Shown here: one piece after another, positions 26,513-35,646 of the stretch
How positions within the stretch are numbered: position 1 is the stretch's first letter
Layout: each line of letters opens with the position of its first letter
From: Allorhizobium pseudoryzae
GTDB lineage: Bacteria; Pseudomonadota; Alphaproteobacteria; Rhizobiales; Rhizobiaceae
NCBI RefSeq assembly: GCF_011046245.1
Contig: NZ_CP049241.1
Location: 1,178,001 to 1,242,000, forward strand
Direction: 5' to 3'
DNA: 64,000 nucleotides
Notes under the pieces: model-generated
Told to the model about the DNA's origin: nothing
Database searches by the model: none
Seen by the model: the letters and a program-made list of their open reading frames with translations, nothing else
Program-made: the position numbers and the translations under genes

Positions 26513-27631
26513 TCAAAGGTTTTCGCAGACCGCTGCGCGCAATTCCTCGACATAGGCGCCGTTGCAGCCTTCGAGCGCATTGTTGGAGAGGCTGACCACC
26601 GTGACGCCCTTCTCGGGCAAGATGAACCAGGTGTTGCCATAGACGCCGCCCCACTGGATGGCGCCGGCGGGGAGTGCCGTTGCCGCGGCCACGGGATCGG
26701 TGACGATCGCACCGAAATAACCGAACCGCTGGCCGGGATTGCCGGGCACGTCGCCGATCTGGTTGGAAAGGCCGGCTTCGGCCAGGTCTCGCGAGAACAG
26801 CGGATCGCCGCCGGTGCGGATGGTTTCGAGAAGCCGCATGACATCGCGCGCCGTTCCCGCCATGCCGGCACCGCCCGACTGGTAGGCCCGGGCGTTGAAA
26901 ATCCGCGACGGCGAGAAATAGCCCTCGAAGCGGTCCGGCTTATGCGCGTACCAGGGATCCGGCATGCGCACCGGCCCATCGGGGGAATCGGCATAGGCGA
27001 CGGCCAGGCGCGACAGGTCGGTAACGCGGAAGCGGGCGTCGCGCATCTGCAAGGTTTCCGCCACATGATGGACGACGGCATCTTCCAGCGGCGTGCCGTG
27101 CACCTTTTCCAGCACCGCGCCCAGCACATCGATGGCGGTGGAATAGGCCCATTGCGCGCCGGGCCGGAAGGCAAGCGTCGTGCCGCTGAGGCGCGAGAAG
27201 TTGTCCTCCAGCGAGAGAGTCGTATCGCTGAGCCCCTGGTTAACGGCGCGGTCCGGCGGAAGGCGCTCAAGGCTTGCGTCATAGGCAAGGCCAGACGTGT
27301 GGGTGATCAGATGCCTCACCCGTATATCTGCCGGCGAGCCATCCGGATCAAGCGGCCGGAACCAGGGCAGGTAATCGGCCACGGCATCGTCCAGCGTCAG
27401 AAGGCCGCGCTCGACCATGGCAAGCGTCGTGGCGGCCACGATCGGCTTGGTGACGGAGGCATAACGAAAGATGGTGTCGAGGCTGACCGGCACGCCGGCT
27501 TCGCGGTCCTGATAGCCGACGGCGCGCTCCAGAACGGGCTCGCCATCGCGGTAGATCAGCACCACGGCTCCCGTGATGCGACCGCTGGCTGTGACCTGAT
27601 CGAGTAGAACATTCACACGATCCATGGACAT
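26513..27631 (-). CDS. serine hydrolase of the beta-lactamase (class C/esterase) fold
   Basis: A 372-residue protein resembling class C beta-lactamases and EstB-type esterases, active on esters, peptides or amides. The nucleophile motif SVTK is at residues 59-62, preceded by the usual DTIFRYA. A candidate Tyr lies in WAYST, and a GGVYGNTW segment lies near the C terminus where class C enzymes have KTG or HxG. There is no signal peptide, so it is probably cytoplasmic and more likely an esterase or D-aminopeptidase-like enzyme than an antibiotic-resistance enzyme. The start at 27631 (MSMDRVNVLL) has GGAG nine bases upstream. Confidence 0.85.
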   Translation of the reverse strand: MSMDRVNVLLDQVTASGRITGAVVLIYRDGEPVLERAVGYQDREAGVPVSLDTIFRYASVTKPIVAATTLAMVERGLLTLDDAVADYLPWFRPLDPDGSPADIRVRHLITHTSGLAYDASLERLPPDRAVNQGLSDTTLSLEDNFSRLSGTTLAFRPGAQWAYSTAIDVLGAVLEKVHGTPLEDAVVHHVAETLQMRDARFRVTDLSRLAVAYADSPDGPVRMPDPWYAHKPDRFEGYFSPSRIFNARAYQSGGAGMAGTARDVMRLLETIRTGGDPLFSRDLAEAGLSNQIGDVPGNPGQRFGYFGAIVTDPVAAATALPAGAIQWGGVYGNTWFILPEKGVTVVSLSNNALEGCNGAYVEELRAAVCENL

Positions 27632-27647
27632 CGGCCAGCACTCCGGG

Positions 27648-27684
27648 AAAAACAAAGGACGGATCATCTGTCCATGATCCGTCC
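27648..27684 (-). terminator. Rho-independent terminator of hemA
   Basis: The perfect 10-bp stem GGACGGATCA (27657-27666) / TGATCCGTCC (27675-27684) has an 8-base loop. In the minus-strand direction it is followed by TTTGTTTTT. It begins 52 bases after the hemA stop. It also lies just upstream of the hydrolase gene, which therefore needs its own promoter or readthrough. Confidence 0.85.
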
Positions 27685-27736
27685 TCGAAATTCAAGCCGT
27701 GAATTCGCGCAAAGAATTCAGTCGGGAATGTAAGCC

Positions 27737-28951
27737 TCAGGCAACCGCACGCGCGAGGGCGCAACGTGACCAGAGCTGATGCAGGGCGCCGACCAGATGC
27801 TCGATATCGGCATCCGAATGCAGCGGCGTCGGGGTGATGCGCAGGCGTTCGGTCTTGCGCGGCACCGTCGGATAGTTGATCGGCTGGACATAGATGTCCG
27901 AATGGTCGAGCAGAAGGTCCGAGATCCATTTGCACTTCGCCGCATCGCCCACCATCACCGGCACGATGTGGCTGGGGTTCGGCATATGCGGAATGCCGCG
28001 GGCATCGAGCGAGGCGCGCAGCTTGCGCACGCGGTCCTGGTGACGGGCGCGTTCGAACGGGCTCGCCTTCAGGTGGCGGATCGAGGCGACCGCCCCGGCG
28101 GCGAGCGCCGGCGGAAGCGCCGTCGTGAAGATGAAGCCGGAGGCAAACGAGCGGATGAAATCGCACACCGCATGCGAGCCGGTGATGTAACCACCCATCA
28201 CGCCAAAGGCCTTGCCGAGCGTGCCTTCGATGATGGTGATTCGGTCCATCAGGCCTTCGCGCTCGGCAATGCCGCCACCGCGCGGGCCGTACATGCCAAC
28301 CGCATGCACTTCATCGAGATAGGTCATGGCGCCGAATTCCTCGGCGAGATCACAGATGGCGCGGATCGGAGCGATATCGCCATCCATGGAATAGACGCTT
28401 TCAAACGCGATCAGCTTCGGCGCCTTCGGATCGGCCGCCTGCAGTTTGGCACGCAGATCGTCCAGATCGTTGTGTTTCCAGATGACGCGCTCGCACTTGC
28501 CGTGGCGGATGCCCTCGATCATTGAGGCGTGGTTCAGCGCGTCGGAGAAGATGATGAGGCCGGGGATCTTCTGGCCGAGCGTGCCAAGCGTCGCCCAGTT
28601 CGACATGTAGCCCGAATTGAAGATCAGGCCGGCTTCCTTGCCGTGCAGATCGGCCAGTTCCTGCTCCAAGAGGACGTGATAGTGGGTGGTGCCAGAAATA
28701 TTCCGGGTGCCTCCCGCACCCGCGCCACAGTGATCGATCGCCTCATGCATGGCGGCGATCACGGCCGGATGCTGGCCCATGCCGAGATAATCGTTGGAAC
28801 ACCAGACGGTGACTTCGCGTTTGCCATCCGGAGTGTGTCGCGTCGCGCGCGGAAAATTACCGCGGTGCCGCTCGAGATCGGCGAAAACACGATAACGGCC
28901 TTCCTGATGAAGACTGTCCAGCTCGCCCTTGAAATATGCCTCGAAATCCAT
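27737..28951 (-). CDS. hemA: 5-aminolevulinate synthase
   Basis: A 404-residue PLP enzyme that condenses glycine and succinyl-CoA to ALA, the first step of heme synthesis by the C4 (Shemin) route typical of alphaproteobacteria. It shows the N-terminal region [46 protein letters not shown], and the PLP lysine in [14 protein letters not shown] chose the ATG at 28951 because it matches the family N terminus. A good terminator follows at 27648-27684. A FixK/FNR-like box at 29098-29111 suggests oxygen-responsive control. It sits downstream of the coxSLM operon on the same strand, with 214 bases between. Confidence 0.96.
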   Translation of the reverse strand: MDFEAYFKGELDSLHQEGRYRVFADLERHRGNFPRATRHTPDGKREVTVWCSNDYLGMGQHPAVIAAMHEAIDHCGAGAGGTRNISGTTHYHVLLEQELADLHGKEAGLIFNSGYMSNWATLGTLGQKIPGLIIFSDALNHASMIEGIRHGKCERVIWKHNDLDDLRAKLQAADPKAPKLIAFESVYSMDGDIAPIRAICDLAEEFGAMTYLDEVHAVGMYGPRGGGIAEREGLMDRITIIEGTLGKAFGVMGGYITGSHAVCDFIRSFASGFIFTTALPPALAAGAVASIRHLKASPFERARHQDRVRKLRASLDARGIPHMPNPSHIVPVMVGDAAKCKWISDLLLDHSDIYVQPINYPTVPRKTERLRITPTPLHSDADIEHLVGALHQLWSRCALARAVA

Positions 28952-29097
28952 TCTCACACTCCAGAACCTGCCCTTTTTTGGGTCTCCACGCACACAGCGT
29001 CAACCCCGGCAGGCGCAATTCGCAGTCACCTGCGGCATTTGGCCCATTTTTTTGAACAATTCCAATTTGAATTTACGACACGATCCATAAGAGAAAG

Positions 29098-29111
29098 TTG
29101 ATTCACATCAA
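29098..29111. promoter_or_regulatory. FNR/FixK-type box (TTGAT-N4-ATCAA) upstream of hemA
   Basis: TTGAT at 29098-29102, TCAC, ATCAA at 29107-29111: a perfect match to the FNR/FixK/FnrN consensus. It lies about 150 bases before the hemA ATG, between hemA and coxM. Low-oxygen activation of hemA through such boxes is known in rhizobia and relatives. No FNR family gene is in the window. Confidence 0.8.
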
Positions 29112-29165
29112 GTTGAGCGCAAAAAGGGGCGACCGAAGCCGCCCCTTGCACATTTTAATGCCAAG

Positions 29166-29960
29166 TCAGGCGGCCTGTACGGCCCGTTTGGCCATGACGC
29201 GCACCAGATTGGCGCGATATTCCGATGTCGCATGCATATCCGACATCAGCATGCCCGGATCGACGGACACACCGGCAACCGATTCGGGCGACCAGGACGC
29301 CGCAAGCGCGGCCTCCATCTCTGCGACGCGGAAGACGCCGTTCGAGCCGGCGCCCGTCACCGCGACACGCACCCCGGTCGCAAACTTGGCGACAAAGACG
29401 CCGGTCAGCGCGTAACGCGAGGCCGGGTTGGCGAATTTGGCATAGCCCGCCTTTTCCGGCGCCTCGAAACGGATGGCGGTGATCATCTCCGCCTCGTCCA
29501 GTGCCGTCTCGAACATGCCGACGAAGAAGTCGTCGGCTGCAATCTCCCGCCGGTCGGTGACGATCGTGGCATTGAGGGCAAGCATGGCCGAGGGATAATC
29601 CGCCGCCGGGTCGTTGTTGGCGACCGAACCGCCGATCGTGCCCATGTGGCGCACATGCGGATCGCCGATCATGCCGGCGAGAGCGCAGATGGCCGGGCAA
29701 ACGGCGCGCAGCGCCGCGGACGCCGCGACCTCCGCATGCGGGGTCCCCGCACCGATCCGCACGGCGCGCCCCTCGACGCTGATGCCCTTCAAATCGTTGA
29801 TATGGCGCAGGTCGATCAGGTCCGAGGGTGCTGCAAGACGCTGTTTCATGGTGGCGATCAGCGTCATGCCGCCGGAGATGTAGCGCCCCTCCTCCTGGGA
29901 GGAGCGCAGGTTGACGGCCTCGCCGACAGAGGAGGCACGGTGGTAGCTGGTGGCATACAT
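29166..29960 (-). CDS. FAD-binding medium subunit of a CoxL-type molybdenum hydroxylase
   Basis: A 264-residue CoxM-like subunit that carries FAD and passes electrons from the 2Fe-2S subunit. It has the CO-dehydrogenase flavoprotein pattern: AGGxT-type SGGMTLIATMKQRL near residue 30, a DPHVRHMGTIGGSVANNDPAADYP flavin-contact region shown here in parts (GTIGGSVANNDPAAD), and the C-terminal CO_deh_flav_C domain. The start at 29960 (MYATSYHRASS) follows AGGAGAGAACACC. It is the last gene of the coxS-coxL-coxM order, with 19 bases between it and coxL. Confidence 0.9.
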   Translation of the reverse strand: MYATSYHRASSVGEAVNLRSSQEEGRYISGGMTLIATMKQRLAAPSDLIDLRHINDLKGISVEGRAVRIGAGTPHAEVAASAALRAVCPAICALAGMIGDPHVRHMGTIGGSVANNDPAADYPSAMLALNATIVTDRREIAADDFFVGMFETALDEAEMITAIRFEAPEKAGYAKFANPASRYALTGVFVAKFATGVRVAVTGAGSNGVFRVAEMEAALAASWSPESVAGVSVDPGMLMSDMHATSEYRANLVRVMAKRAVQAA

Positions 29961-29979
29961 GGTGTTCTCTCCTCTTGTC

Positions 29980-32346
29980 TTATTCGGCGGCCATGCGCAT
30001 GGAGGAGCCCTGCAGGGCGCTCCAGACTTTGAGCGGTGTGGCCGGCATGGTGAGATCATTGATGCCGATCGCATCGGTGATCGCATTCATCAGCGCCGGC
30101 GGCGAACCGATGGCGCCCGCTTCGCCGCAGCCCTTGATGCCGAGCGGATTGCCGGGGCACGGCGTGTTCTGGTGCGACAGGGTGAACGACGGCAGATCAT
30201 CGGCGCGCGGCATGGCATAATCCATGTAGCTCGCGGTCAGGATCTGGCCCGTCTGCTCGTCGTAGCGCACCTCTTCCAGCAGCGCCTGTCCGATCCCCTG
30301 GGCAAGCCCGCCATGCACCTGCCCCTCGACGATCAGCGGATTGATGATATTGCCGAAATCATCCGCCGCGACAAACTGCAGGATCTCGGTCTTGCCGGTT
30401 TCCGGGTCGATTTCCACCTCGGCGATGTAACAGCCGGCCGGGAAGGTGAAGTTGGACGGGTCGTAGAAGGCGCCTTCCTTCAGGCCGGGTTCCATGCCGG
30501 CCGGCAGGTTGTGGGCGGTATAGGCGGCGAGCGCCACCTGGAACCAGGGCAGGCTCTTATCGGTGCCGGCCACCTTCAGCTCGCCGTTTTCGATGACAAT
30601 GTCGCTCTCATCGGCCTCCATCAGGTGGGCGGCGATCTTCTTTGCCTTCATCTCCACCTTGTCGAGCGCCTTGACGATGGCCGACATGCCGACGGCGCCG
30701 GAGCGCGAACCATAGGTGCCCATGCCCATCTGTACCTTGTCGGTATCGCCATGCACGATGTTGACATTGGCGATCGGCACGCCGAGGCGATCCGCCACCA
30801 ACTGAGCGAAGGTGGTTTCATGGCCCTGGCCATGGCTGTGCGAGCCGGTGAGCACTTCGATCGTGCCGACCGCATTGACCCGCACCTCCGCCGATTCCCA
30901 AAGGCCGACACCGGCGCCGAGCGAGCCGACCGCCTGGGACGGGGCAATCCCGCACGCCTCGATATAGCAGCTCATGCCGATACCGCGCTTCTTGCCGTGC
31001 GCTTCGGACTGTGCCCGGCGGGCCGGGAAACCATCCCAATCCGCCGCGGCCATGGCCGCCGAGAGCGAGGCTTCGTAATCGCCGGCGTCATAATTCATGA
31101 TGACCGGCGTCTGGTAGGGGAAGCTACGGATGAAGTTCTTGCGGCGAAGCTCCGCCGGCGAAATGCCGAGTTCGCGCGCCGCCGTCTCCATGGTGCGTTC
31201 CAGCAGATAGGTGGCTTCCGGACGGCCGGCGCCACGATAGGCATCGACCGGCACCGTATTGGTATAGACGGTGCGGACATTGGCGTGGATGGCCGGGATG
31301 GCATATTGGCCAGAGAGAAGCGTCGCGTAGAGATAGGTCGGCACCGCCGACGAGAAGAGCGACATGTAGGCGCCGAGATTGGCGATCGTATCCACCTTCA
31401 AGCCGATGATGCGGTGGTCCTTGTCGAAGGCCATCTTCACCTTCGACACATGGTCGCGGCCATGCGCATCGGTAAGAAAGGCTTCGGTACGATCCGAGGT
31501 CCACTTGACCGGCACGCCGGTCTTCTTCGATGCCCAGAGACAGACGATCTCCTCCGGATAGATGTAGATCTTCGAGCCGAAACCGCCGCCGACATCCGGG
31601 GCAATGACGCGCAGCTTGTTTTCCGGCGCGACATTGTAGAAGGCGCTCATCACCAGACGCGCCACATGCGGGTTCTGGCTGGTGGTGTAGCAGGTGAAGT
31701 GATCCTCGGCGCTGTCATAGATGCCGAGCGTGGCGCGCGGCTCCATCGGGTTCGGCGACAGACGATTGTTCAGGATCTCAATCTCGGTGACATGCGCGGC
31801 CGACGCGATCGCCGCGTCGGTTGCGGCGCCGTCGCCGATCTGCCAGTCGAAGATGAGGTTGCCCGGCGCTTCCGGGTGGATCTGCGGCGCACCCTCACCG
31901 AGGGCGGCAAGCGATGTCGTCACCGCCGGCAGTTCCTCGTAATCGACGATCACGGCTTCCGCCGCATCGCGTGCTTCGGCAGCCGAATCCGCCACGACGA
32001 TCGCCACCGCATCGCCGACATAGCGCACGGTATCGACGGCGAGCGGCCGCCAGGCGCCCATCTTCATCGGCGAGCCATCCTTTGAATGGATCATCCAGCC
32101 GCAGATGAGATTGCCGATACCATCGGCCTGCAACTGCTTGCCGTCCAGCACGTCGATGACGCCCGGCATGGCCTTCGCAGCCGATGCATCGATGCCGGTG
32201 ATCCTGGCATGAGCATGCGGGCTGCGGACAAAATAGGAAAATTTCATACCCGGAACGATCATGTCGTCGGTGTAGCGGCCCTTGCCGGTCAGGAAGCGCT
32301 TGTCTTCCTTGCGGGCCACGCGTGCACCAATACCTTCCATGCCCAT
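29980..32346 (-). CDS. large molybdopterin subunit, form II CoxL-type (xanthine dehydrogenase family)
   Basis: A 788-residue subunit that binds molybdopterin cytosine dinucleotide. Features: the N-terminal KEDKRFLTGKGRYTDD region, GGGFGSK (Mo site), and the active-site loop signature AYRGAGR. True aerobic CO dehydrogenases (form I) have AYxCSFR with a Cys, which is absent here, so this is form II. Its substrate is probably an aldehyde, purine or other compound rather than CO. The C-terminal Glu motif GCGEAGAIGSPPA is present. The start at 32346 (MGMEGIGARV) has GGAGGA seven bases upstream. No coxG, coxD, coxE or coxF accessory gene is in the window. Confidence 0.9.
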   Translation of the reverse strand: MGMEGIGARVARKEDKRFLTGKGRYTDDMIVPGMKFSYFVRSPHAHARITGIDASAAKAMPGVIDVLDGKQLQADGIGNLICGWMIHSKDGSPMKMGAWRPLAVDTVRYVGDAVAIVVADSAAEARDAAEAVIVDYEELPAVTTSLAALGEGAPQIHPEAPGNLIFDWQIGDGAATDAAIASAAHVTEIEILNNRLSPNPMEPRATLGIYDSAEDHFTCYTTSQNPHVARLVMSAFYNVAPENKLRVIAPDVGGGFGSKIYIYPEEIVCLWASKKTGVPVKWTSDRTEAFLTDAHGRDHVSKVKMAFDKDHRIIGLKVDTIANLGAYMSLFSSAVPTYLYATLLSGQYAIPAIHANVRTVYTNTVPVDAYRGAGRPEATYLLERTMETAARELGISPAELRRKNFIRSFPYQTPVIMNYDAGDYEASLSAAMAAADWDGFPARRAQSEAHGKKRGIGMSCYIEACGIAPSQAVGSLGAGVGLWESAEVRVNAVGTIEVLTGSHSHGQGHETTFAQLVADRLGVPIANVNIVHGDTDKVQMGMGTYGSRSGAVGMSAIVKALDKVEMKAKKIAAHLMEADESDIVIENGELKVAGTDKSLPWFQVALAAYTAHNLPAGMEPGLKEGAFYDPSNFTFPAGCYIAEVEIDPETGKTEILQFVAADDFGNIINPLIVEGQVHGGLAQGIGQALLEEVRYDEQTGQILTASYMDYAMPRADDLPSFTLSHQNTPCPGNPLGIKGCGEAGAIGSPPALMNAITDAIGINDLTMPATPLKVWSALQGSSMRMAAE

Positions 32347-32379
32347 TTTCGTCTCCTCCAGAGAATAGGGATTAGGATG

Positions 32380-32457
32380 TAGGCAATAGGCAGTAGGGAT
32401 TTTGCGCAATGGCGGCGTGCCGGGGACAAAGCCCCACCGGCGACTGCCTATTGCCTA
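32380..32457. repeat. inverted repeat in the coxS-coxL spacer
   Basis: TAGGCAATAGGCAGT at 32380-32394 is the exact inverse of ACTGCCTATTGCCTA at 32443-32457, with further TAGG/CCTA repeats on the outer sides. It lies in the 123-base gap between coxS and coxL and would form a stem-loop in the operon mRNA. Repeats of this look recur in rhizobial intergenic DNA (recollection). Confidence 0.7.
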
Positions 32458-32469
32458 CTGCCTACTGCC

Positions 32470-32961
32470 TCACTCTGCGGCCTGCCGTGCAGCCCCATGC
32501 ATCTCTTCATTGGCCGACAGCACCGCCTTGACGATGTTGTGATAGCCGGTGCACCGACAGATATTGCCTTCCAGTTCGTGGCGCACCGTCGCCTCGTCGA
32601 GATTGCCGCCGTGGCGGGCGATCATATCGACGGCGGTCATCACCATGCCGGGCGTGCAGAAGCCGCATTGCAGGCCGTGATGCTGGTTGAAGGCGGCCTG
32701 CACCGGATGCAGCTCGCCCTGGGCGGCGATACCTTCGATCGTCGTGACGGTGGAGCCGGAGGCCTGCACCGCTAGGATGGAACAGCTTTTGACAGACCTG
32801 CCATCCAGGTGCACGACACAGGCGCCGCACTGGGTGGTATCGCACCCCACATGCGTGCCGGTCAGCCCCAGCTTTTCCCGGATGAAATGCACGAGCAGCG
32901 TGCGGTCGTCGCACTCGCCCGACATCGTCCGGCCGTTCACCGTCAACGTCACTTTCGCCAT
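32470..32961 (-). CDS. 2Fe-2S small subunit of CoxL-type molybdenum hydroxylase
   Basis: A 163-residue CoxS-like protein with two 2Fe-2S clusters. The plant-type cluster uses Cys in [16 protein letters not shown] and a later SC; the second uses [15 protein letters not shown] and [14 protein letters not shown]. The N terminus [15 protein letters not shown] is typical. I chose ATG at 32961 over an open frame to 33012. It is first in the operon. The 272 bases upstream (32962-33233) hold its promoter and that of the divergent lipoprotein gene; I see no strong consensus sites there. Confidence 0.92.
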   Translation of the reverse strand: MAKVTLTVNGRTMSGECDDRTLLVHFIREKLGLTGTHVGCDTTQCGACVVHLDGRSVKSCSILAVQASGSTVTTIEGIAAQGELHPVQAAFNQHHGLQCGFCTPGMVMTAVDMIARHGGNLDEATVRHELEGNICRCTGYHNIVKAVLSANEEMHGAARQAAE

Positions 32962-33233
32962 ATTGTCCTCCCGTTTGCCCTCTCGAAAAGGGCCGTGTCT
33001 CCTCAAACACAAGGCGCATCATTTGCCTTTTTTGGCAGAGGATCAACAGATAGTTTTCGGGGAGCGACCAAATGTCAGGGCGGGCGATTTCCACTTTCTC
33101 AGGAGAATCAGCCGGCGCTGATATGGACTTCCAGAAGGCGGACCTTATTCTTGCCTGTATGCGGGGAGATGACACCGTGCCGCGGTTCAGCGGCTAAAGA
33201 GCGGCGACACGCTCGTGACAAGTGGAGAGAGTG

Positions 33234-33485
33234 ATGAAAAAGGCTTTGGTGCTAGTGGTGGTCGGCCTGACGATGGCAGGCTGCACGCAGACGGAACGCG
33301 GCGCAGGGATCGGTGCCGGTACGGGCGCAGTGATCGGCGGTCTCGCAACGGGCAATGTCCGCGGCGCAGCGGTCGGTGCTGCTGTCGGCGGCGTCAGCGG
33401 CGCGCTCATTGGCTCCGTCGCCGAACAGCCGGGCCAGTGCTACTACCGTGACCGTTACGGCCGCCGCTACATCGACAACTGCTGA
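33234..33485 (+). CDS. glycine-zipper lipoprotein
   Basis: An 83-residue lipoprotein with a signal peptide and lipobox MAGC (Cys at residue 16). It is followed by a glycine-zipper region rich in GxxxG (GAGIGAGTGAVIGGLATG, then GAAVGAAVGGVSGALIG), able to pack two transmembrane or membrane-associated helices. It ends with a short Arg/Tyr-rich tail with two Cys (QPGQCYYRDRYGRRYIDNC). It resembles small outer-membrane proteins of the YMGG/17-kDa type. The ATG at 33234 has GGAG six bases upstream. A strong terminator follows. Confidence 0.85.
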   Translation: MKKALVLVVVGLTMAGCTQTERGAGIGAGTGAVIGGLATGNVRGAAVGAAVGGVSGALIGSVAEQPGQCYYRDRYGRRYIDNC

Positions 33486-33518
33486 GCAGCGACCATTGCA
33501 TATTAGATGGAACGGGAA

Positions 33519-33545
33519 GGCTCCGGGCATGCGCCGGAGCCTTTT
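33519..33545 (+). terminator. Rho-independent terminator after the lipoprotein gene
   Basis: GGCTCCGG at 33519-33526 pairs with CCGGAGCC at 33534-33541, loop GCATGCG, followed by TTTT at 33542-33545. It lies 33 bases after the stop. Confidence 0.9.
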
Positions 33546-33663
33546 CGCGCCTCTGAGGCAGATGCGACACAGCCTGCCCGTGCATTTTCGTTTACATTAG
33601 GAAGAAGTGGAATGGGCAGGATGCCCGCAGCGTGGGAACGGCACACTGAGTACGAGCGATGAC

Positions 33664-35583
33664 ATGCCCGCGCCGGAACGCGTTTCACCTCTTCGCAAAG
33701 GCGGGCTCGTTGCGGCGCTTGCCGCAAGCCTGCTGGCGATGCCGCCGCTGGCCAGTGAAGCGCATGCGCTGAAGCTTTTCGGCATTACCCTGTTCGGCAG
33801 CGACGAGGACGAGGAAGCCGCCGAGGTGATCGACCCGGTCCGCTACGATGCTACCCTCAATTCGGAAGGGGCAGAAGGCGAACTGAAGGATCGCCTGGAT
33901 ACGGCCACATCGCTGGTCAATGACGAGGACCTGCCGGTCTCCGGCGATCTCGGCCTTGTCGTGAAAGCGCGGGAGGACCGGGAGCGGCTGGTCGCGGTGC
34001 TTTACGAAGAGGCCCGTTACGGCGGCGTCGTGCGCATCAGCATCGCCGGAACCGATCTCGACCGCCTGCCGCCCAATCCCGTTTTCGATCACAGCCAGCC
34101 GGTTCCGGTGACCGTGACCGTGGAGCCGGGCCCGGTCTTCACGCTCGGGCGGGTGACGCTCGCCGGCGATGCCGCTCGGCTGGATCCTGCCGCCTACGAC
34201 CTCGAACCCGGCGGTTCCGCAGGTTCCGTCAAGATCATTCAGGCGGGAGAGCGCATCGTGCGCGACCTGAAGGCCGAGGGTCGGCCGCTGGCGGAACTGA
34301 CGGACCGCAGCGTCGTGGCCGACCATGCCAGCCGCACCGTCGATGTGACGATCTCGGCACGGGGCGGCCCGGTGGCGCCGCTCGGCGAGGTTGCCGTGAA
34401 GGGATCGCGGGCAGTCGATGCAAACTTCATCCGCCGCTACTCGCGCCTCGACGACAACCAGCGTTATTCTCCCGACCAGTTGCGCAAGGCCGGCGAGCGG
34501 CTGCGCGAACTCGGCGTCTTTTCCAGCGTCAGCATTCGCGAAGCGGAGGCACTAGCACCGGATGGCACCTTGCCGCTGACGATCGAAGTGTCCGAAGGCA
34601 AGTTCCGCTATTTCGGTTTTGGCGCGGAATACTCCTCGATCGATGGCGCCGGCCTCTCCGGTTACTGGGGCCACCGCAACCTGTTCGGCGAGGCGGAATC
34701 GCTGAGGATCGAAGGCAAGGTCTCCGGCATCGGCGCCACCACCGATTATACGACCTTCGACTATTCGGCGGGGATCTTCTTCACCAAGCCGGGGATCTTC
34801 ATGCCCCGCATGACGCTCGATGCGAGCCTGGAGGGCGAACGGGAGACGCCGGACGTCTATACGGCCAACACCATCAGCGCAAAGGCGCTTTTATCTTACG
34901 AACTGAGCGACCAGGACATCATCAAGGGTGGTGGCGACATTACCTGGAGCAAGACCGAAGACGCCTTCGGCAACAACACCTACCTGACCTTTTCCACTCC
35001 GCTCTCCTTCGAACGGGATGCACGCGACAACAAGCTGAACCCGACGGAAGGATACCGCGCGACGCTTGCCGCGCAGCCGAGCTACGAGGCTTATGGCGGC
35101 ACCGTCTTCTCCTCCTTCGAAGGCTCGATTTCGGGCTATCTCGGGCTCGGCGAGGAGGATCGCGTGGTTCTCGCCGGGCGTCTCGCCGCTGGCTCGATCG
35201 TCGGCGCCGACCGGTTGAAGGACATCCCCACCACGCGGCGCTTCTTTGCCGGCGGCGGCGGTTCGGTGCGCGGCTATGCCTACCGGGAAATCTCCCCCTA
35301 CACGGCGGAGAACGAGGCCACAGGCGGCCGCTCCTATGCCACGGCCTCGTTCGAGGCTCGCATCACGGTGACGGAAAAGGTTGGGATCGTTCCTTTTTTC
35401 GACATCGGAAGCGTCTCGAACGAAATCGTGCCCAATTTCTCAGATATCCGCATGGGCGCAGGCCTTGGCCTGCGTTACGCCACCCCGTTTGGTCCGCTGC
35501 GGCTCGATGTTGCGCTGCCTCTGGACCGCTATAAAGGTGGTAGCGCATACGGTATTTATGCGGGCATCGGACAATCATTCTGA
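33664..35583 (+). CDS. tamA: TamA: Omp85-family outer membrane assembly protein
   Basis: A 639-residue outer-membrane protein of the BamA/TamA superfamily, partner of TamB in building autotransporters and other envelope proteins or in lipid transport. The signal peptide is about residues 1-36 (cleavage after SEAHA). POTRA-like repeats follow (residues 60-300; for example GPVFTLGRVTLAGDAA, then GEVAVKGSRAVDANFIRRY..LRKAGERLRELGVFSSVSI). A 16-strand type barrel has the conserved GGGGSVRGYAYR loop and ends in a C-terminal Phe (GIGQSF). The ATG at 33664 is chosen; a GTG at 33607 would disrupt the signal peptide. tamB follows 63 bases later. Confidence 0.92.
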   Translation: MPAPERVSPLRKGGLVAALAASLLAMPPLASEAHALKLFGITLFGSDEDEEAAEVIDPVRYDATLNSEGAEGELKDRLDTATSLVNDEDLPVSGDLGLVVKAREDRERLVAVLYEEARYGGVVRISIAGTDLDRLPPNPVFDHSQPVPVTVTVEPGPVFTLGRVTLAGDAARLDPAAYDLEPGGSAGSVKIIQAGERIVRDLKAEGRPLAELTDRSVVADHASRTVDVTISARGGPVAPLGEVAVKGSRAVDANFIRRYSRLDDNQRYSPDQLRKAGERLRELGVFSSVSIREAEALAPDGTLPLTIEVSEGKFRYFGFGAEYSSIDGAGLSGYWGHRNLFGEAESLRIEGKVSGIGATTDYTTFDYSAGIFFTKPGIFMPRMTLDASLEGERETPDVYTANTISAKALLSYELSDQDIIKGGGDITWSKTEDAFGNNTYLTFSTPLSFERDARDNKLNPTEGYRATLAAQPSYEAYGGTVFSSFEGSISGYLGLGEEDRVVLAGRLAAGSIVGADRLKDIPTTRRFFAGGGGSVRGYAYREISPYTAENEATGGRSYATASFEARITVTEKVGIVPFFDIGSVSNEIVPNFSDIRMGAGLGLRYATPFGPLRLDVALPLDRYKGGSAYGIYAGIGQSF

Positions 35584-35646
35584 TGTCGAAATATCACGAG
35601 GATCAGGATACATACGTCCGGCAGTTAGAAGGTTGAACCCGCGTTC

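Noticed and set aside
26513..27631. Antibiotic-resistance beta-lactamase
   Set aside because: There is no signal peptide, and the third motif is not a clean KTG; a cytoplasmic esterase-like hydrolase is more likely.
29980..32346. Bona fide aerobic CO dehydrogenase (form I CoxL)
   Set aside because: The active-site loop reads AYRGAGR, without the AYxCSFR Cys, so the CO-specific assignment is not supported.
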